Positions 39,601-47,300 of a DNA stretch of 64,000 nt are shown piece after piece. Both the position numbers and the translations under genes were made by a program. The DNA comes from Atrichornis clamosus (lineage: Eukaryota > Chordata > Aves > Passeriformes > Menuridae), in assembly GCA_013400975.1 (NCBI GenBank), contig WBMZ01005374.1, positions 66,369 through 130,368 on the forward strand, read 5' to 3'. A model generated the notes under the pieces. The model was given only the letters and a program-made list of their open reading frames with translations. It had not been told where the DNA came from and ran no database searches. The first letter of the stretch is position 1; every line of letters starts with the position of its first letter.

Positions 39601-42600
39601 TAAGCCTCAGTATTACTGAGGAGCTTTCCAAGTCTCCTTGCTTGCTCATTCCTTCATTATTTCCCACAACTAATGCTGGAGAACTTGCCAGACGAGGAAA
39701 AAAGGTACAACAGTGATAAAGCTAAAAAAATATTTCTGAGCAACACTAAAGTTTCCATAAATCCTCTTCTTCTGACACAGCTTCACTGCTTGCCCACTAC
39801 CTAATGCTGCATTTGTTTTGTGTTAAAACAGGTGCAGCAGTTACTTTTATATTCATGGATACCTTGCCATGAAAAGGGAACAGTTTCCCCAAATTCTGCA
39901 GTGTGCTTAGTGAGTAAGCAACTTATATTCATCTCATGGCACTCGAGGATATTTGGATAGATTGCTTCAGACAAAGTGCTGAGCATTTTTCTTAAAAATC
40001 CATGCATAAATAAAATCAATTTATTACCAGAGGACAGAGCAGATGCTTGCTGACTGAAAATGAGTCTGCTCTCTGCATTAACCACATGGCAAAGAGAACA
40101 TATTCCTGCCCAGATCATGAATATATCTCTAAGCTTCCTGGAACTTAAGCAATAGAATTTCTAAGCAGCAAAATTATTGCAGTACAATATACCTCATATG
40201 GTTTTTATACATATGAATCACAAGCTCTGCTTTCTCACTCAGAGTTGAGCCAGTCATTGTCTCCATGCTTGTCTTTTTATGAGAACATTCTTCAGCTTTT
40301 GTAGCAATTGTGAGCATGTCACATTGGCCCCACATTCCAGATAAGCATTACCACCAAGAGATTCAATACAAGCTCTTGCTTCATGTTAATATTGTTTGGC
40401 TCTGCCTGCTTAGAATGATTTCACTATGCAAAGTACTAAAGTGAGGATGGTGAGGTGGTTGGGGGACAAAGATGAGGGGAAGATGATTTTCCAAGCGCCT
40501 CGCCAGTACTCTTTGTTTCTCCATCTGGCTGCCCGCTCCTCAGCTGATTTGCTCATTAATGTAACTCATGGCTGACACACTGCTGCAGGTGCAGCTCCCT
40601 GGGCCCCTGACACATCCCCGAGCACCCCCATCCCTCCCTCCCAGCAGTTGGCAGTCGCGCTGTACCTGCCAGTCTCACAAAAGCAGTACAGGGAAGCACT
40701 CCTCGGTGAGCCCTTCCCCAGGATTTTTTACCCCTGCAAGTCTTGCCCTCTGCTATGATCCTGGCTCCCCTCTGTTTTCTCACTTCCCCTGCAGGAAATG
40801 GTTCGTGTCTAGCCACTATAATCCTATTTAGCTGATGATCTGCCTTGATCAGTTCACCACAACTGGTTTCAGATCCTGAAGTAAAAAGAATACAGGGAAA
40901 CACAATGCAGAACCACTCTCGGGTCTTCTAGCATGCCTAACTAGTGCTTTTGTAATGTGACTGGATGCCTCAAATACTACATTAAAAAGGCTTGCCAGTA
41001 TTGTGGCAGCTTTTCCCCATCCAGCAGCCCGTGCAGCACAAGGCATTTGCATACTGATTACAGATTCAGTTGAAGGTGCTGCAGTGCTTAATGGGAGTTT
41101 CAGATGGCAATGGTGCCCCAGGCTGGGAGGCATATCTGACAGACCTACATCTGAAATGAGGCAGTGACACAATCACCAACAACAGCAAGGCTGGAAAAAA
41201 ACATGGGCAAACCAGATCCAAAAAGACCTTGTCCCTTTCCCACTCTCACTAACTATTCATGCCAATCTGTCACCTTCTCATGTGTGTCCCCCCCACCCCT
41301 CATTACCTACAAGGCCAAAATCAGGTCAGGAAGACATTCAAGTCTGGGATATCTGATTTCAGCAATGTCTCCCAACTGAAAGGACCAGGAATAGTAAAAG
41401 GAAATCAACTCCTCTTCCAGCAGTTTTCAGCATCAACAGACTTCTCCATTCAGGATCACCTCAACTTTGAGTGCATCTGGCAGCTAACATTTATTCTGCT
41501 CTACTACACTGATGCTGAAGAATGTTGGTCATGCGACATTTTCAGGTGCCATGATACGTCAAATAAATAGCTAACTTCTAGAGTTATGTCAAGAACTGAG
41601 GTTCTTTTCAAAGGCAAGCTAGTGCTCTACATTGCAACAGCTGCTACAGTCAAATCTACGTGTCTTCTTGGGACTAACTCCTTCAAAGTTCTTCCAAGAG
41701 CACACAAAGTTCCTCCTTCCATCTCATACCACCTATGACCAGGCATCTCTCTATAGACAAAAACTAGATAATGGCTGATCTGAGAAAAAAAGACGCATTT
41801 CAGGGTATAGTGGGTAATCAAGCACATACTTCACATACTATCTTCCGAGTATCCAGTACATTTCCTTCTTCCACTCATTTCTACAAGGCACATCTGTCAT
41901 CTCTGTTGACATTTTACATATCATCCCATTCCACTGCTATTTACACTATTCACAACATTTATCCATCAGAGAAACATCAAGAGATGAGGGGAGAGGGAAA
42001 ACTTAAGGTGAAAGGAGGATCCAGTAGAGGGGTGCAGGTAGCAGGTGTTGAGTGTCAGAAGATAGCACACAAGGAACCACTGCACAGATTCATCAGGTTT
42101 GCAAAGAGCTGGAACGCAATCGCTCCTTCACATGAGCAGTTGCTATATTTGCAAAGAGCTGGAACGCAATCGCTCCTTCACATGAGCAGTTGCTACAGGG
42201 CACACTGATAACACTGTCTACACCAGAATCTCACTCAACCAAAACATGGTCCATGCTTTTGAGATGGTCCAAGTGTCCCCAGCTACAGTGAAGGGATGAG
42301 AACGGACAGGGAAAAAAGCCATGGGAATCAAAATTATAGGATAAAGGACAAGCACTTATTTACTAATATGCAAAACCCAGTCAGTTCAGACACTTCACGC
42401 TCTGCTTAACAAGTAGTGACAGAATGTTTCCTGTGAGTACTGGAAGATGTGTACAAATAGATCAACTACCACCACTTTTCACATAAAAATATAAGGCCAC
42501 TTCCATACTTATCTCTCCCTCCCTGCAGCATATATAAAGGTTTCACTTACCTGTGGACTGTGCTTCCAAGATAAAGGTACCAAAGAAAACTAGCAGACGA

Positions 42601-42671
42601 AACAACCCATGGCTAGGCAAGGCAAGACACGATCCTGTGTTGCTCTTTGGTGCTACCATTCCATGGCACAT
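232..42671 (-). CDS. SUSD6: SUSD6, sushi domain-containing protein 6 (four coding exons; terminal exon outside window)
   Basis: Coding parts are 42671-42551, 5121-4924, 1997-1859 and 653-232, all on the minus strand, giving 121+198+139+422 = 880 coding bases (293 codons plus one base). Domain order by residue: signal peptide 1-39, sushi/CCP domain about 42-102, short linker 103-117, one membrane segment about 118-142, basic stop-transfer, then a cytoplasmic tail of about 150 residues. The split codons at the three junctions (D41, E107, R153) resolve to sensible residues, which supports each splice choice. The membrane and juxtamembrane part and much of the tail match mammalian SUSD6 as I recall it. 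The last ~7 residues and stop are missing and should lie left of position 1. In mammals SUSD6 is reported as p53-responsive and, with TMEM127 and WWP2, as a negative regulator of surface MHC-I. The ectodomain has no N-X-S/T sequon. Identification is very secure; function in birds is inferred from mammals. Confidence 0.95.
654..1858 (-). other. SUSD6: SUSD6 intron between transmembrane and tail exons
   Basis: A 1.2-kb intron bounded by GTAAGT at 1858 and an AG acceptor at 655-654. It contains a TA microsatellite interrupted by an N run (723-800). Otherwise it is unique sequence with no supported gene; open frames within it are short and resemble no family I know. Confidence 0.85.
723..800. repeat. 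(TA)n microsatellite with an N-filled gap
   Basis: Alternating TA runs at 723-735 and 784-800 flank 48 N bases (736-783). The assembler clearly failed inside the repeat, so the true length is unknown. It lies about 70 bases upstream (in gene direction) of the tail-exon acceptor. Confidence 0.97.
1859..1997 (-). CDS. SUSD6: SUSD6 transmembrane exon
   Basis: This 139-base exon lies between an acceptor ending TTTTGTAG and a consensus donor GTAAGTGT at 1858-1851. It encodes residues 107-153: a short acidic/proline linker, then a polar-to-aliphatic membrane segment (about 118-142; small residues S120, A123, S124, A126, S127, A130, then L/V/I-rich) and a basic cytoplasmic anchor with K145, K147, H150, H151 and R153. 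From residue 115 to 153 it appears identical to mammalian SUSD6 as I recall it, while the linker just before is diverged. The exon ends in phase 2, and the AG left over joins G of the next exon to make R153. It makes SUSD6 a type I single-pass protein. Confidence 0.95.
1998..4923 (-). other. SUSD6: SUSD6 intron between sushi and transmembrane exons
   Basis: A 2.9-kb intron, donor GTCAGA at 4923 and acceptor TAG at 1999-1998. It holds an (AC)9 tract at 4525-4542. I see no mobile element, RNA gene or coding segment in the remainder. Confidence 0.85.
4525..4542. repeat. (AC)9 microsatellite
   Basis: Nine perfect AC units within the intron before the transmembrane exon. Confidence 0.97.
4924..5121 (-). 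CDS. SUSD6: SUSD6 sushi (CCP) domain exon
   Basis: This 198-base exon encodes residues 41-106 plus one base of codon 107. It follows a 12-T tract ending in CCAG and precedes a GTCAGA donor at 4923. It holds one complete sushi domain with C42, C55, C60, C74, C89 and C102, the conserved ENGGY turn (49-53), the GSVIEYLC strand (67-74) and the NGEW box (91-94) before the last cysteine. Six cysteines, rather than the usual four of a CCP module, means an extra pair (probably C55 and C60) placed as in mammalian SUSD6. Sushi domains are extracellular binding modules; here it is the whole ectodomain. Entry and exit phases match the flanking exons. Confidence 0.95.
5664..5866 (+). mobile_element. CR1 LINE 3' fragment, degraded
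   Basis: The segment matches the 3' part of avian CR1 elements. It has the AGGAAGAATTTCTTCAC-type box, then the GGTGGAGTCAC...TCCCTGGAAGTGTTCAAGAAACAACTGGACATGGC region, and a decayed terminus with only a trace of the usual octamer tail. It is 5'-truncated with many substitutions and small indels, so it is old and non-functional. Confidence 0.8.
10590..10648. repeat. A-rich low-complexity tract
   Basis: Runs of A separated by single C or CC, with no clear unit length. Confidence 0.85.
12350..12538. repeat. Pair of diverged direct repeats about 150 bp apart
   Basis: A core starting CTCAGGGGTGA and ending GGTTTG-CCT occurs near 12355-12387 and again near 12505-12537, differing at about 3 of 32 positions. 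Copy one contains CCAAAC-CCTG-GTTTGG, a small inverted repeat. Partial similarity (GCAG-GTG) continues to the left of each core. It may be a decayed minisatellite or part of an LTR or other element I cannot name. Confidence 0.6.
12831..12907. repeat. T/G-rich low-complexity tract (degenerate TTTGG/TTTTG units)
   Basis: About 75 bases built of TTTGG and TTTTG words with almost no A or C; its complement is A/C-rich on the SUSD6 transcript strand. Confidence 0.9.
15221..15258. repeat. Polypyrimidine tract
   Basis: A nearly pure T/C stretch of 38 bases on the plus strand (purine-rich in the SUSD6 transcript). Confidence 0.9.
15340..15610. promoter_or_regulatory. Candidate conserved non-coding element
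   Basis: Homeodomain-type cores cluster here (TTAATTAA at 15362-15369, ATTAATTAT at 15456-15464, GATTAGCCAA near 15420), free of recognisable repeats. The texture is that of vertebrate developmental enhancers. No alignment was possible, so this is an inference from composition only. Confidence 0.25.
16789..16803. repeat. Poly-T run (15)
   Basis: A homopolymer T run; no adjacent sequence that I can assign to a retrotransposed transcript. Confidence 0.9.
18052..18468. promoter_or_regulatory. Candidate AP-1 and p53-like site cluster
   Basis: TGACTCA (AP-1 consensus) occurs at 18077-18083 and 18433-18439. A p53-type pair of half-sites, GGACTTGTCA directly followed by AAGCAAGTAC, spans 18449-18468 with 2 mismatches to RRRCWWGYYY twice. 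A (CAG)5 run is at 18052-18066. SUSD6 is reported as p53-responsive in mammals, which is why I list it; sequence alone is weak support. Confidence 0.2.
20194..20616 (+). mobile_element. CR1 LINE 3' fragment
   Basis: A 5'-truncated CR1 copy of about 420 bp. Diagnostic parts are the GAGGTCTGGAGTATCTCTC start, the GAGGGGACCTTGTCAATAC box, AGGAAGAATTTCTTTACC, the CTGGAGGCATTCCAACCCCACCTGGACAC segment and a 3' end reading ATTCTGTGATTT. It is non-coding and sits tail to tail with the next CR1 copy about 61 bp away. Confidence 0.92.
20678..21290 (-). mobile_element. CR1 LINE 3' fragment, opposite orientation
   Basis: A roughly 600-bp CR1 copy read on the minus strand. Its 3' end is at 20678 (CACAGAAAGGTTTGGGTTG on the plus strand). 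Further boxes are the reverse complements of the CCCATCCCTGGAAGTGTTCAA region, the AGGAAGAAATTCTTTCC box and, at the 5' side, the CTCTGCTCCGCTCTTCTGAATCC region near 21200. The outer limit near 21290 is approximate. Broken reading frame; fossil copy. Confidence 0.92.
22466..22485 (+). promoter_or_regulatory. Candidate G-quadruplex
   Basis: Four G runs on the plus strand: GGG (22466-22468), GGGG (22472-22475), GGGG (22477-22480) and GGGG (22482-22485), with loops TTT, T and C. This matches the G3+N1-7 rule with very short loops, a stable type. It lies on the template strand of the SUSD6 intron. Formation is predicted, not shown. Confidence 0.7.
26157..26180. repeat. 10-bp perfect inverted repeat with 4-base loop
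   Basis: TGGAAGTCAC at 26157-26166 is the exact reverse complement of GTGACTTCCA at 26171-26180, with loop CCCA. Confidence 0.95.
26713..26746. repeat. 34-bp near-perfect palindrome with GGGGATCCCC centre
   Basis: The 17-base arms meet without a loop and pair at 16 of 17 positions; the only mismatch is A26724 opposite A26735. The centre 26725-26734 is GGGGATCCCC, which fits the kappaB consensus GGGRNWYYCC and contains a BamHI site. Each arm also contains CTGCAG. Confidence 0.95.
30800..30880. promoter_or_regulatory. Isolated CpG-dense spot in the large intron
   Basis: Six CpGs fall within 30 bases (30800-30829) and nine by 30878, in an otherwise CpG-poor intron. The plus strand has GCCGCCATG (ATG at 30825), a textbook initiation context opening 50 codons; the minus strand has an ATGGCGGCTGCG start opening 55 codons. 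No strong donor follows in either direction. It could be an alternative promoter, a conserved enhancer core or a fossil; I do not assign coding function. Confidence 0.35.
31618..32180 (+). mobile_element. CR1 LINE 3' fragment
   Basis: About 560 bp of CR1 starting in the TTGTCCCGCTCTGCTCTGCA region and continuing through the GGTCACTTGGTCTGTTCAGC, AGGTTTAGGTTGGATATCAGG and GGCACTGGAACAGGCTCCCC boxes. It ends in TATTCTATGACTCTATGAAA, the expected octamer-type CR1 tail. It differs in sequence from the copies near 20.2-21.3 kb and probably belongs to another CR1 subfamily. The frame is broken, with no intact reverse transcriptase. Confidence 0.93.
40440..41170. promoter_or_regulatory. Candidate enhancer segment with octamer site
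   Basis: The stretch holds CAGCTGATTTGCTCATTAATG (E-box plus homeodomain cores, 40540-40560), an exact octamer ATTTGCAT at 41045-41052 followed by TGATTA, and TTAATGGG near 41088. It is repeat-free and about 1.4-2.1 kb downstream of the start-codon exon in gene direction. Composition-based inference only. Confidence 0.25.
42098..42197. repeat. 50-bp tandem duplication, two copies
   Basis: Units 42098-42147 and 42148-42197 are identical except for one base near their end (42146 T versus 42196 C), so 49 of 50 positions match. The duplication is young and lies about 350 bases downstream (gene direction) of the exon 2 donor. I see no further copies. Confidence 0.96.
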
Positions 42672-42738
42672 CTTTTACCCACCAAAGTTTCTTTTTAAAA
42701 AATTTCTGAAAGATCTGGTTGATCAGGAGCACCTTGGT
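42551..42738 (-). CDS. SUSD6: SUSD6 start-codon exon: 67-base 5'UTR plus signal peptide
   Basis: The exon begins after a 14-T run ending in AG (42754-42739) and ends before a strong GTAAGTG donor at 42550. The ATG is at 42671-42669, in good context (A at -3), with an in-frame TAA two codons upstream and no other ATG in the 67 visible 5'UTR bases. That fixes the start. It encodes residues 1-40 plus one base of codon 41. The N-terminus starts MCHG and continues with an APKS motif, as in mammalian SUSD6. A hydrophobic stretch (about residues 23-35, rich in L, F and V) is followed by small or polar residues before the mature sushi domain, typical of a cleaved signal peptide. The exon leaves phase 1, and the following exon supplies AT to complete the D41 codon. 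Confidence 0.93.
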
Positions 42739-43550
42739 CTAAAAAAAAAAAAAACAAAGACAAAGCAAGAAAAAGTAAGTGTTGAAAGTGTTGAGCCAAA
42801 CACCTATAACATCTGGAAAGGGAAAAGGGAAAGTTAGAAACAAAGAGAAACTCTTTACATGTTCTAGCACTTAGAAATCTTACCAAGTATTCACAGTTCA
42901 CAAGGTAACAGGAGTAGTAAAGGTAATTTTCTATACTGGAAATACTAAAAGGAGCTGTATTAGAGAGACCATAACTTTTCACTCACCCTCTAATGTTTCA
43001 GATATGAAGACTGCCTAGCTTACAATTAATTTTAGCTTTTCCTTTCAAGACAGCCCCAGAGGACATCTGGAGGATTTGTTTCAAAAATTCTTCAAGAGAG
43101 CCAGTCTTCCTACACTCCCACCACTTTTCAGAAGGTCTCCGAGACACAGCAGACTATACCAGACAGCTAGGATAAATCAATCAAATGCTTCTTCAGCCAC
43201 CTGCAGAGGCACAGCAAGCCTGACAGCCAGCCAGCAGGCAAGCACACGCTTAGGAGGAGGAATGTAGAACAACTTGCAAACCTCAGGTATAATGTTCTGA
43301 CAGGACAGAGTACTGCAATTAAAATTGCAGGATGTGACACTGCTCATACCTGAAGACTGAGGGATTCACCCATGGCCAATGAGGCACTGTCACAGCAAAA
43401 ACAGACTTGTACATAAACACACCAAATACAGCTGGGAAATGGAGAAAGCACAAAGCTGAATCCTTACTTTTAATGAAGACCCAGCAGAACACATATTTCA
43501 CCAACCCACTCTGGTTTTAACCTGTATAAACTGTAATGCCCCCAGTGGTA

Positions 43551-43640
43551 AACAAACCAACCAACAATAAAACAACCAACCAAAAAACAGCCTGGAAAAA
43601 AACAAATCAACCTATAAAATAAAATCAACCAAAAAAACCC
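43551..43640. repeat. A/C-rich low-complexity tract (AACC-like)
   Basis: About 90 bases made of AACC, AAAC and AATC words, nearly devoid of G, about 0.8 kb upstream of the start-codon exon. Confidence 0.88.
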
Positions 43641-44286
43641 GACACGGAAACACATTTCAGTACTTCTAGTCTACTATTCCTTACACATCTAAAGCTCTCA
43701 GGTGAAAACAAATTTGCAGAAATTAATTGTTTTTTACACCTGCCTACAGGTGTACTTTTAATTTTGAGGAAAATCCCTTCAGCCATGACTTCTTCAGTTA
43801 AATGAATATTTAGACTAAAGGGGGTTAGGTTTTCTGTTTGGCCAGGTTTCCCAAGGAAATTCAAAACTGCTGGATAACCCTAAAGAGATCTGATAAGTGC
43901 AGAGCCAGATATTGTACTCTTTTGTACCCTGTGAGAACAAACCAGACACCTGGGTTAGCACTCCTACTACTGGGGAAGGCTGAACCCTCAGATACTTGAG
44001 CACCTCTGAAATGAAAGCAACGCACCAGCACTGACCAGAGAAACAAGACTCAAACAGCCCAAACTCACATTTCCAATTACACAGGCAAAACAGTAGCTGC
44101 ATTATGGGAGGGAATATGCAGATTTGTCATTAAACCTGGCAGTCATCCTAATGAAAAGAAGGTTTTTCCTTAGTTCCATGTCACCACTATGCTCATATTT
44201 ACTTCACAAGAGGGCTGTCTTTAAAATTTGGATCTTTCAAGTCAATTAGTCTCTATCAAAGAATGCTTTGTCTGCATACACCCCGC

Positions 44287-44314
44287 CTTGAAATGTCATT
44301 TCAAGATGACATTT
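44287..44314. repeat. Two overlapping 9-bp palindromes
   Basis: CTTGAAATG (44287-44295) pairs with CATTTCAAG (44297-44305) around one T. AAATGTCAT (44291-44299) pairs with ATGACATTT (44306-44314) around a 6-base loop. Both are perfect and share bases, so only one hairpin can form at a time. Confidence 0.93.
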
Positions 44315-47300
44315 GAAGTGTCATGTGGCAAGTCTGGAGCTGCTGCTACAACAAACTCTGTGTCTACCCCTTTTGTTTCTTGCTTCATTTGGAGGGGGAG
44401 GGAGAGAAGTGAATCTATCCCACTACGCCTGTAGCACAGCCTATAGATTTCTCATGTCTTCTGTGGATAAGCAGCCAATGCTTTGTTCACCAAACTCTCA
44501 CCATGCAGAACACAGTATTTTCACTTACCTGCTAGAATTCCTTCAGCAATAATTAGACCATGGAATGAAAAAAGTACTCCATGTGAAGAAAGCCAATCCA
44601 GTTCATCTGCACATCTGCCCCCTCCTCTCAAGTCACTCCTCCTATATGGAATCTGAGTGCATATTCAATCAGAAAAGGCCAGTCTCTAGCCTATACTCCA
44701 GGCCAACAGATCCCTGCTTTCTTCTAAGAGTCACTGCTCTACACAGAATTAGAGCTCTGACAAAGTAATGCATCATCTTCAACAAATGCCCTTCTGATTA
44801 GATCAAGACAGGTCTGTCCTCCCCATTCCAATTTAATGAAGCCTCATTAGTATAACAAACTCTGAAGGTATTGCCAAGGTGTCTTTTAAAGGTGCCCCTC
44901 CCTGTCCTTGGAACAGTGCATGCCAGGTGACATAGCAGCAGCCAGGAGAGGTAGGGAAGAGGGCATGCCATTATCACAGAATTTGCTGAGCCACCTGAGG
45001 TGTGCTACCTTGCCCCAGAGGCATTTACCTCCCCCAAAGACTGCACCTAGATAGAAGTCAGCAGTCCAGTTCTGGTCTCTAAACAGCAAACAAGTTAGAG
45101 GTATCTGAAACAAGAATATTTCCTGGGGGAATCAATTATTGCTTATTCTTGATTCACTAAGATTGCTCCAAAGCACAGCATTATTTCTCTCCTTTCTTCT
45201 AAAATCAGGCATGGTTTCCACATCTCCTTCCAGATACCAAGTCACTTGATTCCCAAGTTACCAGGTATCCTGTCTATCACAGGCCCAGGAATGCTGTACA
45301 TTGGTGCTGCTATGCCCACAGTAACATCCCACTAAGCTGATTTAGTTCAGTGTGGATTTGAAGGAGACACAAGGGTAGCAAGCCCATTCAGTGGGTGACA
45401 GCATCGATAAACGCCTCAGAATTGTTAGGAGACAATGGGTACAGGTACTGCTTGTGAGGATCCTCCCTTTGAGCTTCAGCCAAGTTACAAAACTTGTTCC
45501 CAACCTTGACTGTTCCTTGGCAAAATTAGAAGAAAAAGATGCTGACTAGAGAAGAAACTATCCTTTCTTCCCAGAGGAAAGCTGGTTTGGAAGCTATTTA
45601 GACAGACATTCGATTCTTGGAAAATTGGCTGTTGTTTTAGCACGCTCCTTATACCTACAGCTCAGGGGGAGGCAGCTTTCATAAGAACTCCTCAGGCCTC
45701 CACTGCCTGAAGTTAGCTGGAGTGCACTGCAGAGCACACGTGTTTGTCAGGGTCACACTCTCAGGGACATAGCTTAACAATTCAGGGGTTCATGAGAATC
45801 AAAGTGTACACAAAGCACTGAGGAATGGGCTGGTTTCTTTAATGGATACCAGGAGCAATGAGGCAGAAGCTGACAGTAGCACAAGTATGCAGAGCAAGGA
45901 CATTTCAGACCTATTTCACATGCCACAGCCTCAGCTGAAGGGTTATGTAAGGATTAAGTTTAAACAGAGATGTTTTCAAAGAAAATATTTGGTATAGCCA
46001 GCAGCGCCCATAAATACAGTAAGGAGTAGAGGAGATTCTTCTCTGTTAAAAGTGTATCAGTCAATAAAGGTGGAGGGTTTTTAGCTTTCTTTTTAACTTT
46101 GAAAAACACCAAATATGAATAAGACAATAAGCCACCCTTTATATCCACAAAGTCAATAGCCACACACCCTCCAAGGAAATGCTATGAACAAGTGAAAAAG
46201 TACCCGTTGCTCCCAGCTTACAGACATCCCCAGCTCTTTCTTCAAGTCTTGGCATCAACCAAACTTCCCAGTGATGCTTCAGCAAGTGTCCCCCTCGTTC
46301 CATGGCCAGCCCTGCTTGCAGAAGGAGCAGCAGTTTGCTTCTACATGAAGTCCCTGAAGCAGGCATCAAGCTTTCACTGCAACCATGCAGGCCAGATCTC
46401 CTGCTTGCTCTTAAACCACACAGTCAGCCCCTTTCCAAAGATGACACACATATGGCAGGAGCTGTCTTTAAGCTAAGCTCTTTGGGGACCTTTGCCATTT
46501 ATCTTCCAGACCTTCAGAAGCTGCAAACTAATATCACTGATCCAAGATCACTTTATAAGTATGTGTAAATTTTCACAGAATTATGACTTAATTTTCTTAT
46601 TTTTCTTATTTTGTCACAGCAGGACTCCTAGGTCCACATGGAAAAGTACTCCTCAGAAGGTCATATGCTCAGGACATGAAAAAGAACCAGAGACTGGACA
46701 GTCTGAGGTTTCTAGTTTCTCAAGATGCCTGGCACAGCTATGTCCTGTGTCACTGTTGCTGAAAAACAGGTCTTCAACCTGAATTCTTCAAAGTTTATTT
46801 AGGGAAGTGTTCAAAATGTTTGGAATGCTACTGGCTTGCTTTTAAATACCATACTTGAAACTTACCAAAAGAAAATTAGCTATACTCATGCACATCAGAA
46901 ATCTCCATTTTATCCACATAGTTTCCCCCTCACAGAATAATACTCAGAAATTGTTTGCTAACTCTTGAATGCACACAGCAAAGACCTTAGCAGTGGCATG
47001 AGCGATGGGCATGCACAGCATAGCTTTTGAAAAGCTAAGCACAAGCATTGTTCTTGCCTCATGGTCACACTGCAAATGGAATCTAATGTAAGCAGTGTGG
47101 TTCAGAGGATTTAACCTTTACCCTTTGTTGCTGGTTTTGCTGTATCCTTATTTTTTCTGCTTTCAAAGATCAGTCAAGCTTCAAAACAAAAAAGTCACCC
47201 TCTTCATTGCTAAATAAAAAAAATTACAGAAAAATCAAGTCCAAGTGCCAGCAGAGAAAATGCTTAATTCCACTTACTTTCTGTGGTTAAACCAGTTTAG

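Larger units (their letters stand above)
5122..42550 (-). other. SUSD6: SUSD6 large intron between signal-peptide and sushi exons
   Basis: A 37.4-kb intron that makes up most of the window. It carries four CR1 fragments (5664-5866, 20194-20616, 20678-21290, 31618-32180), several low-complexity tracts, a G-quadruplex candidate (22466-22485), a long palindrome (26713-26746), a CpG-dense spot (30800-30880), a 50-bp tandem duplication (42098-42197) and segments that look like conserved regulatory DNA. No additional gene is supported; open frames are short and unrelated to families I recognise. Confidence 0.85.
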
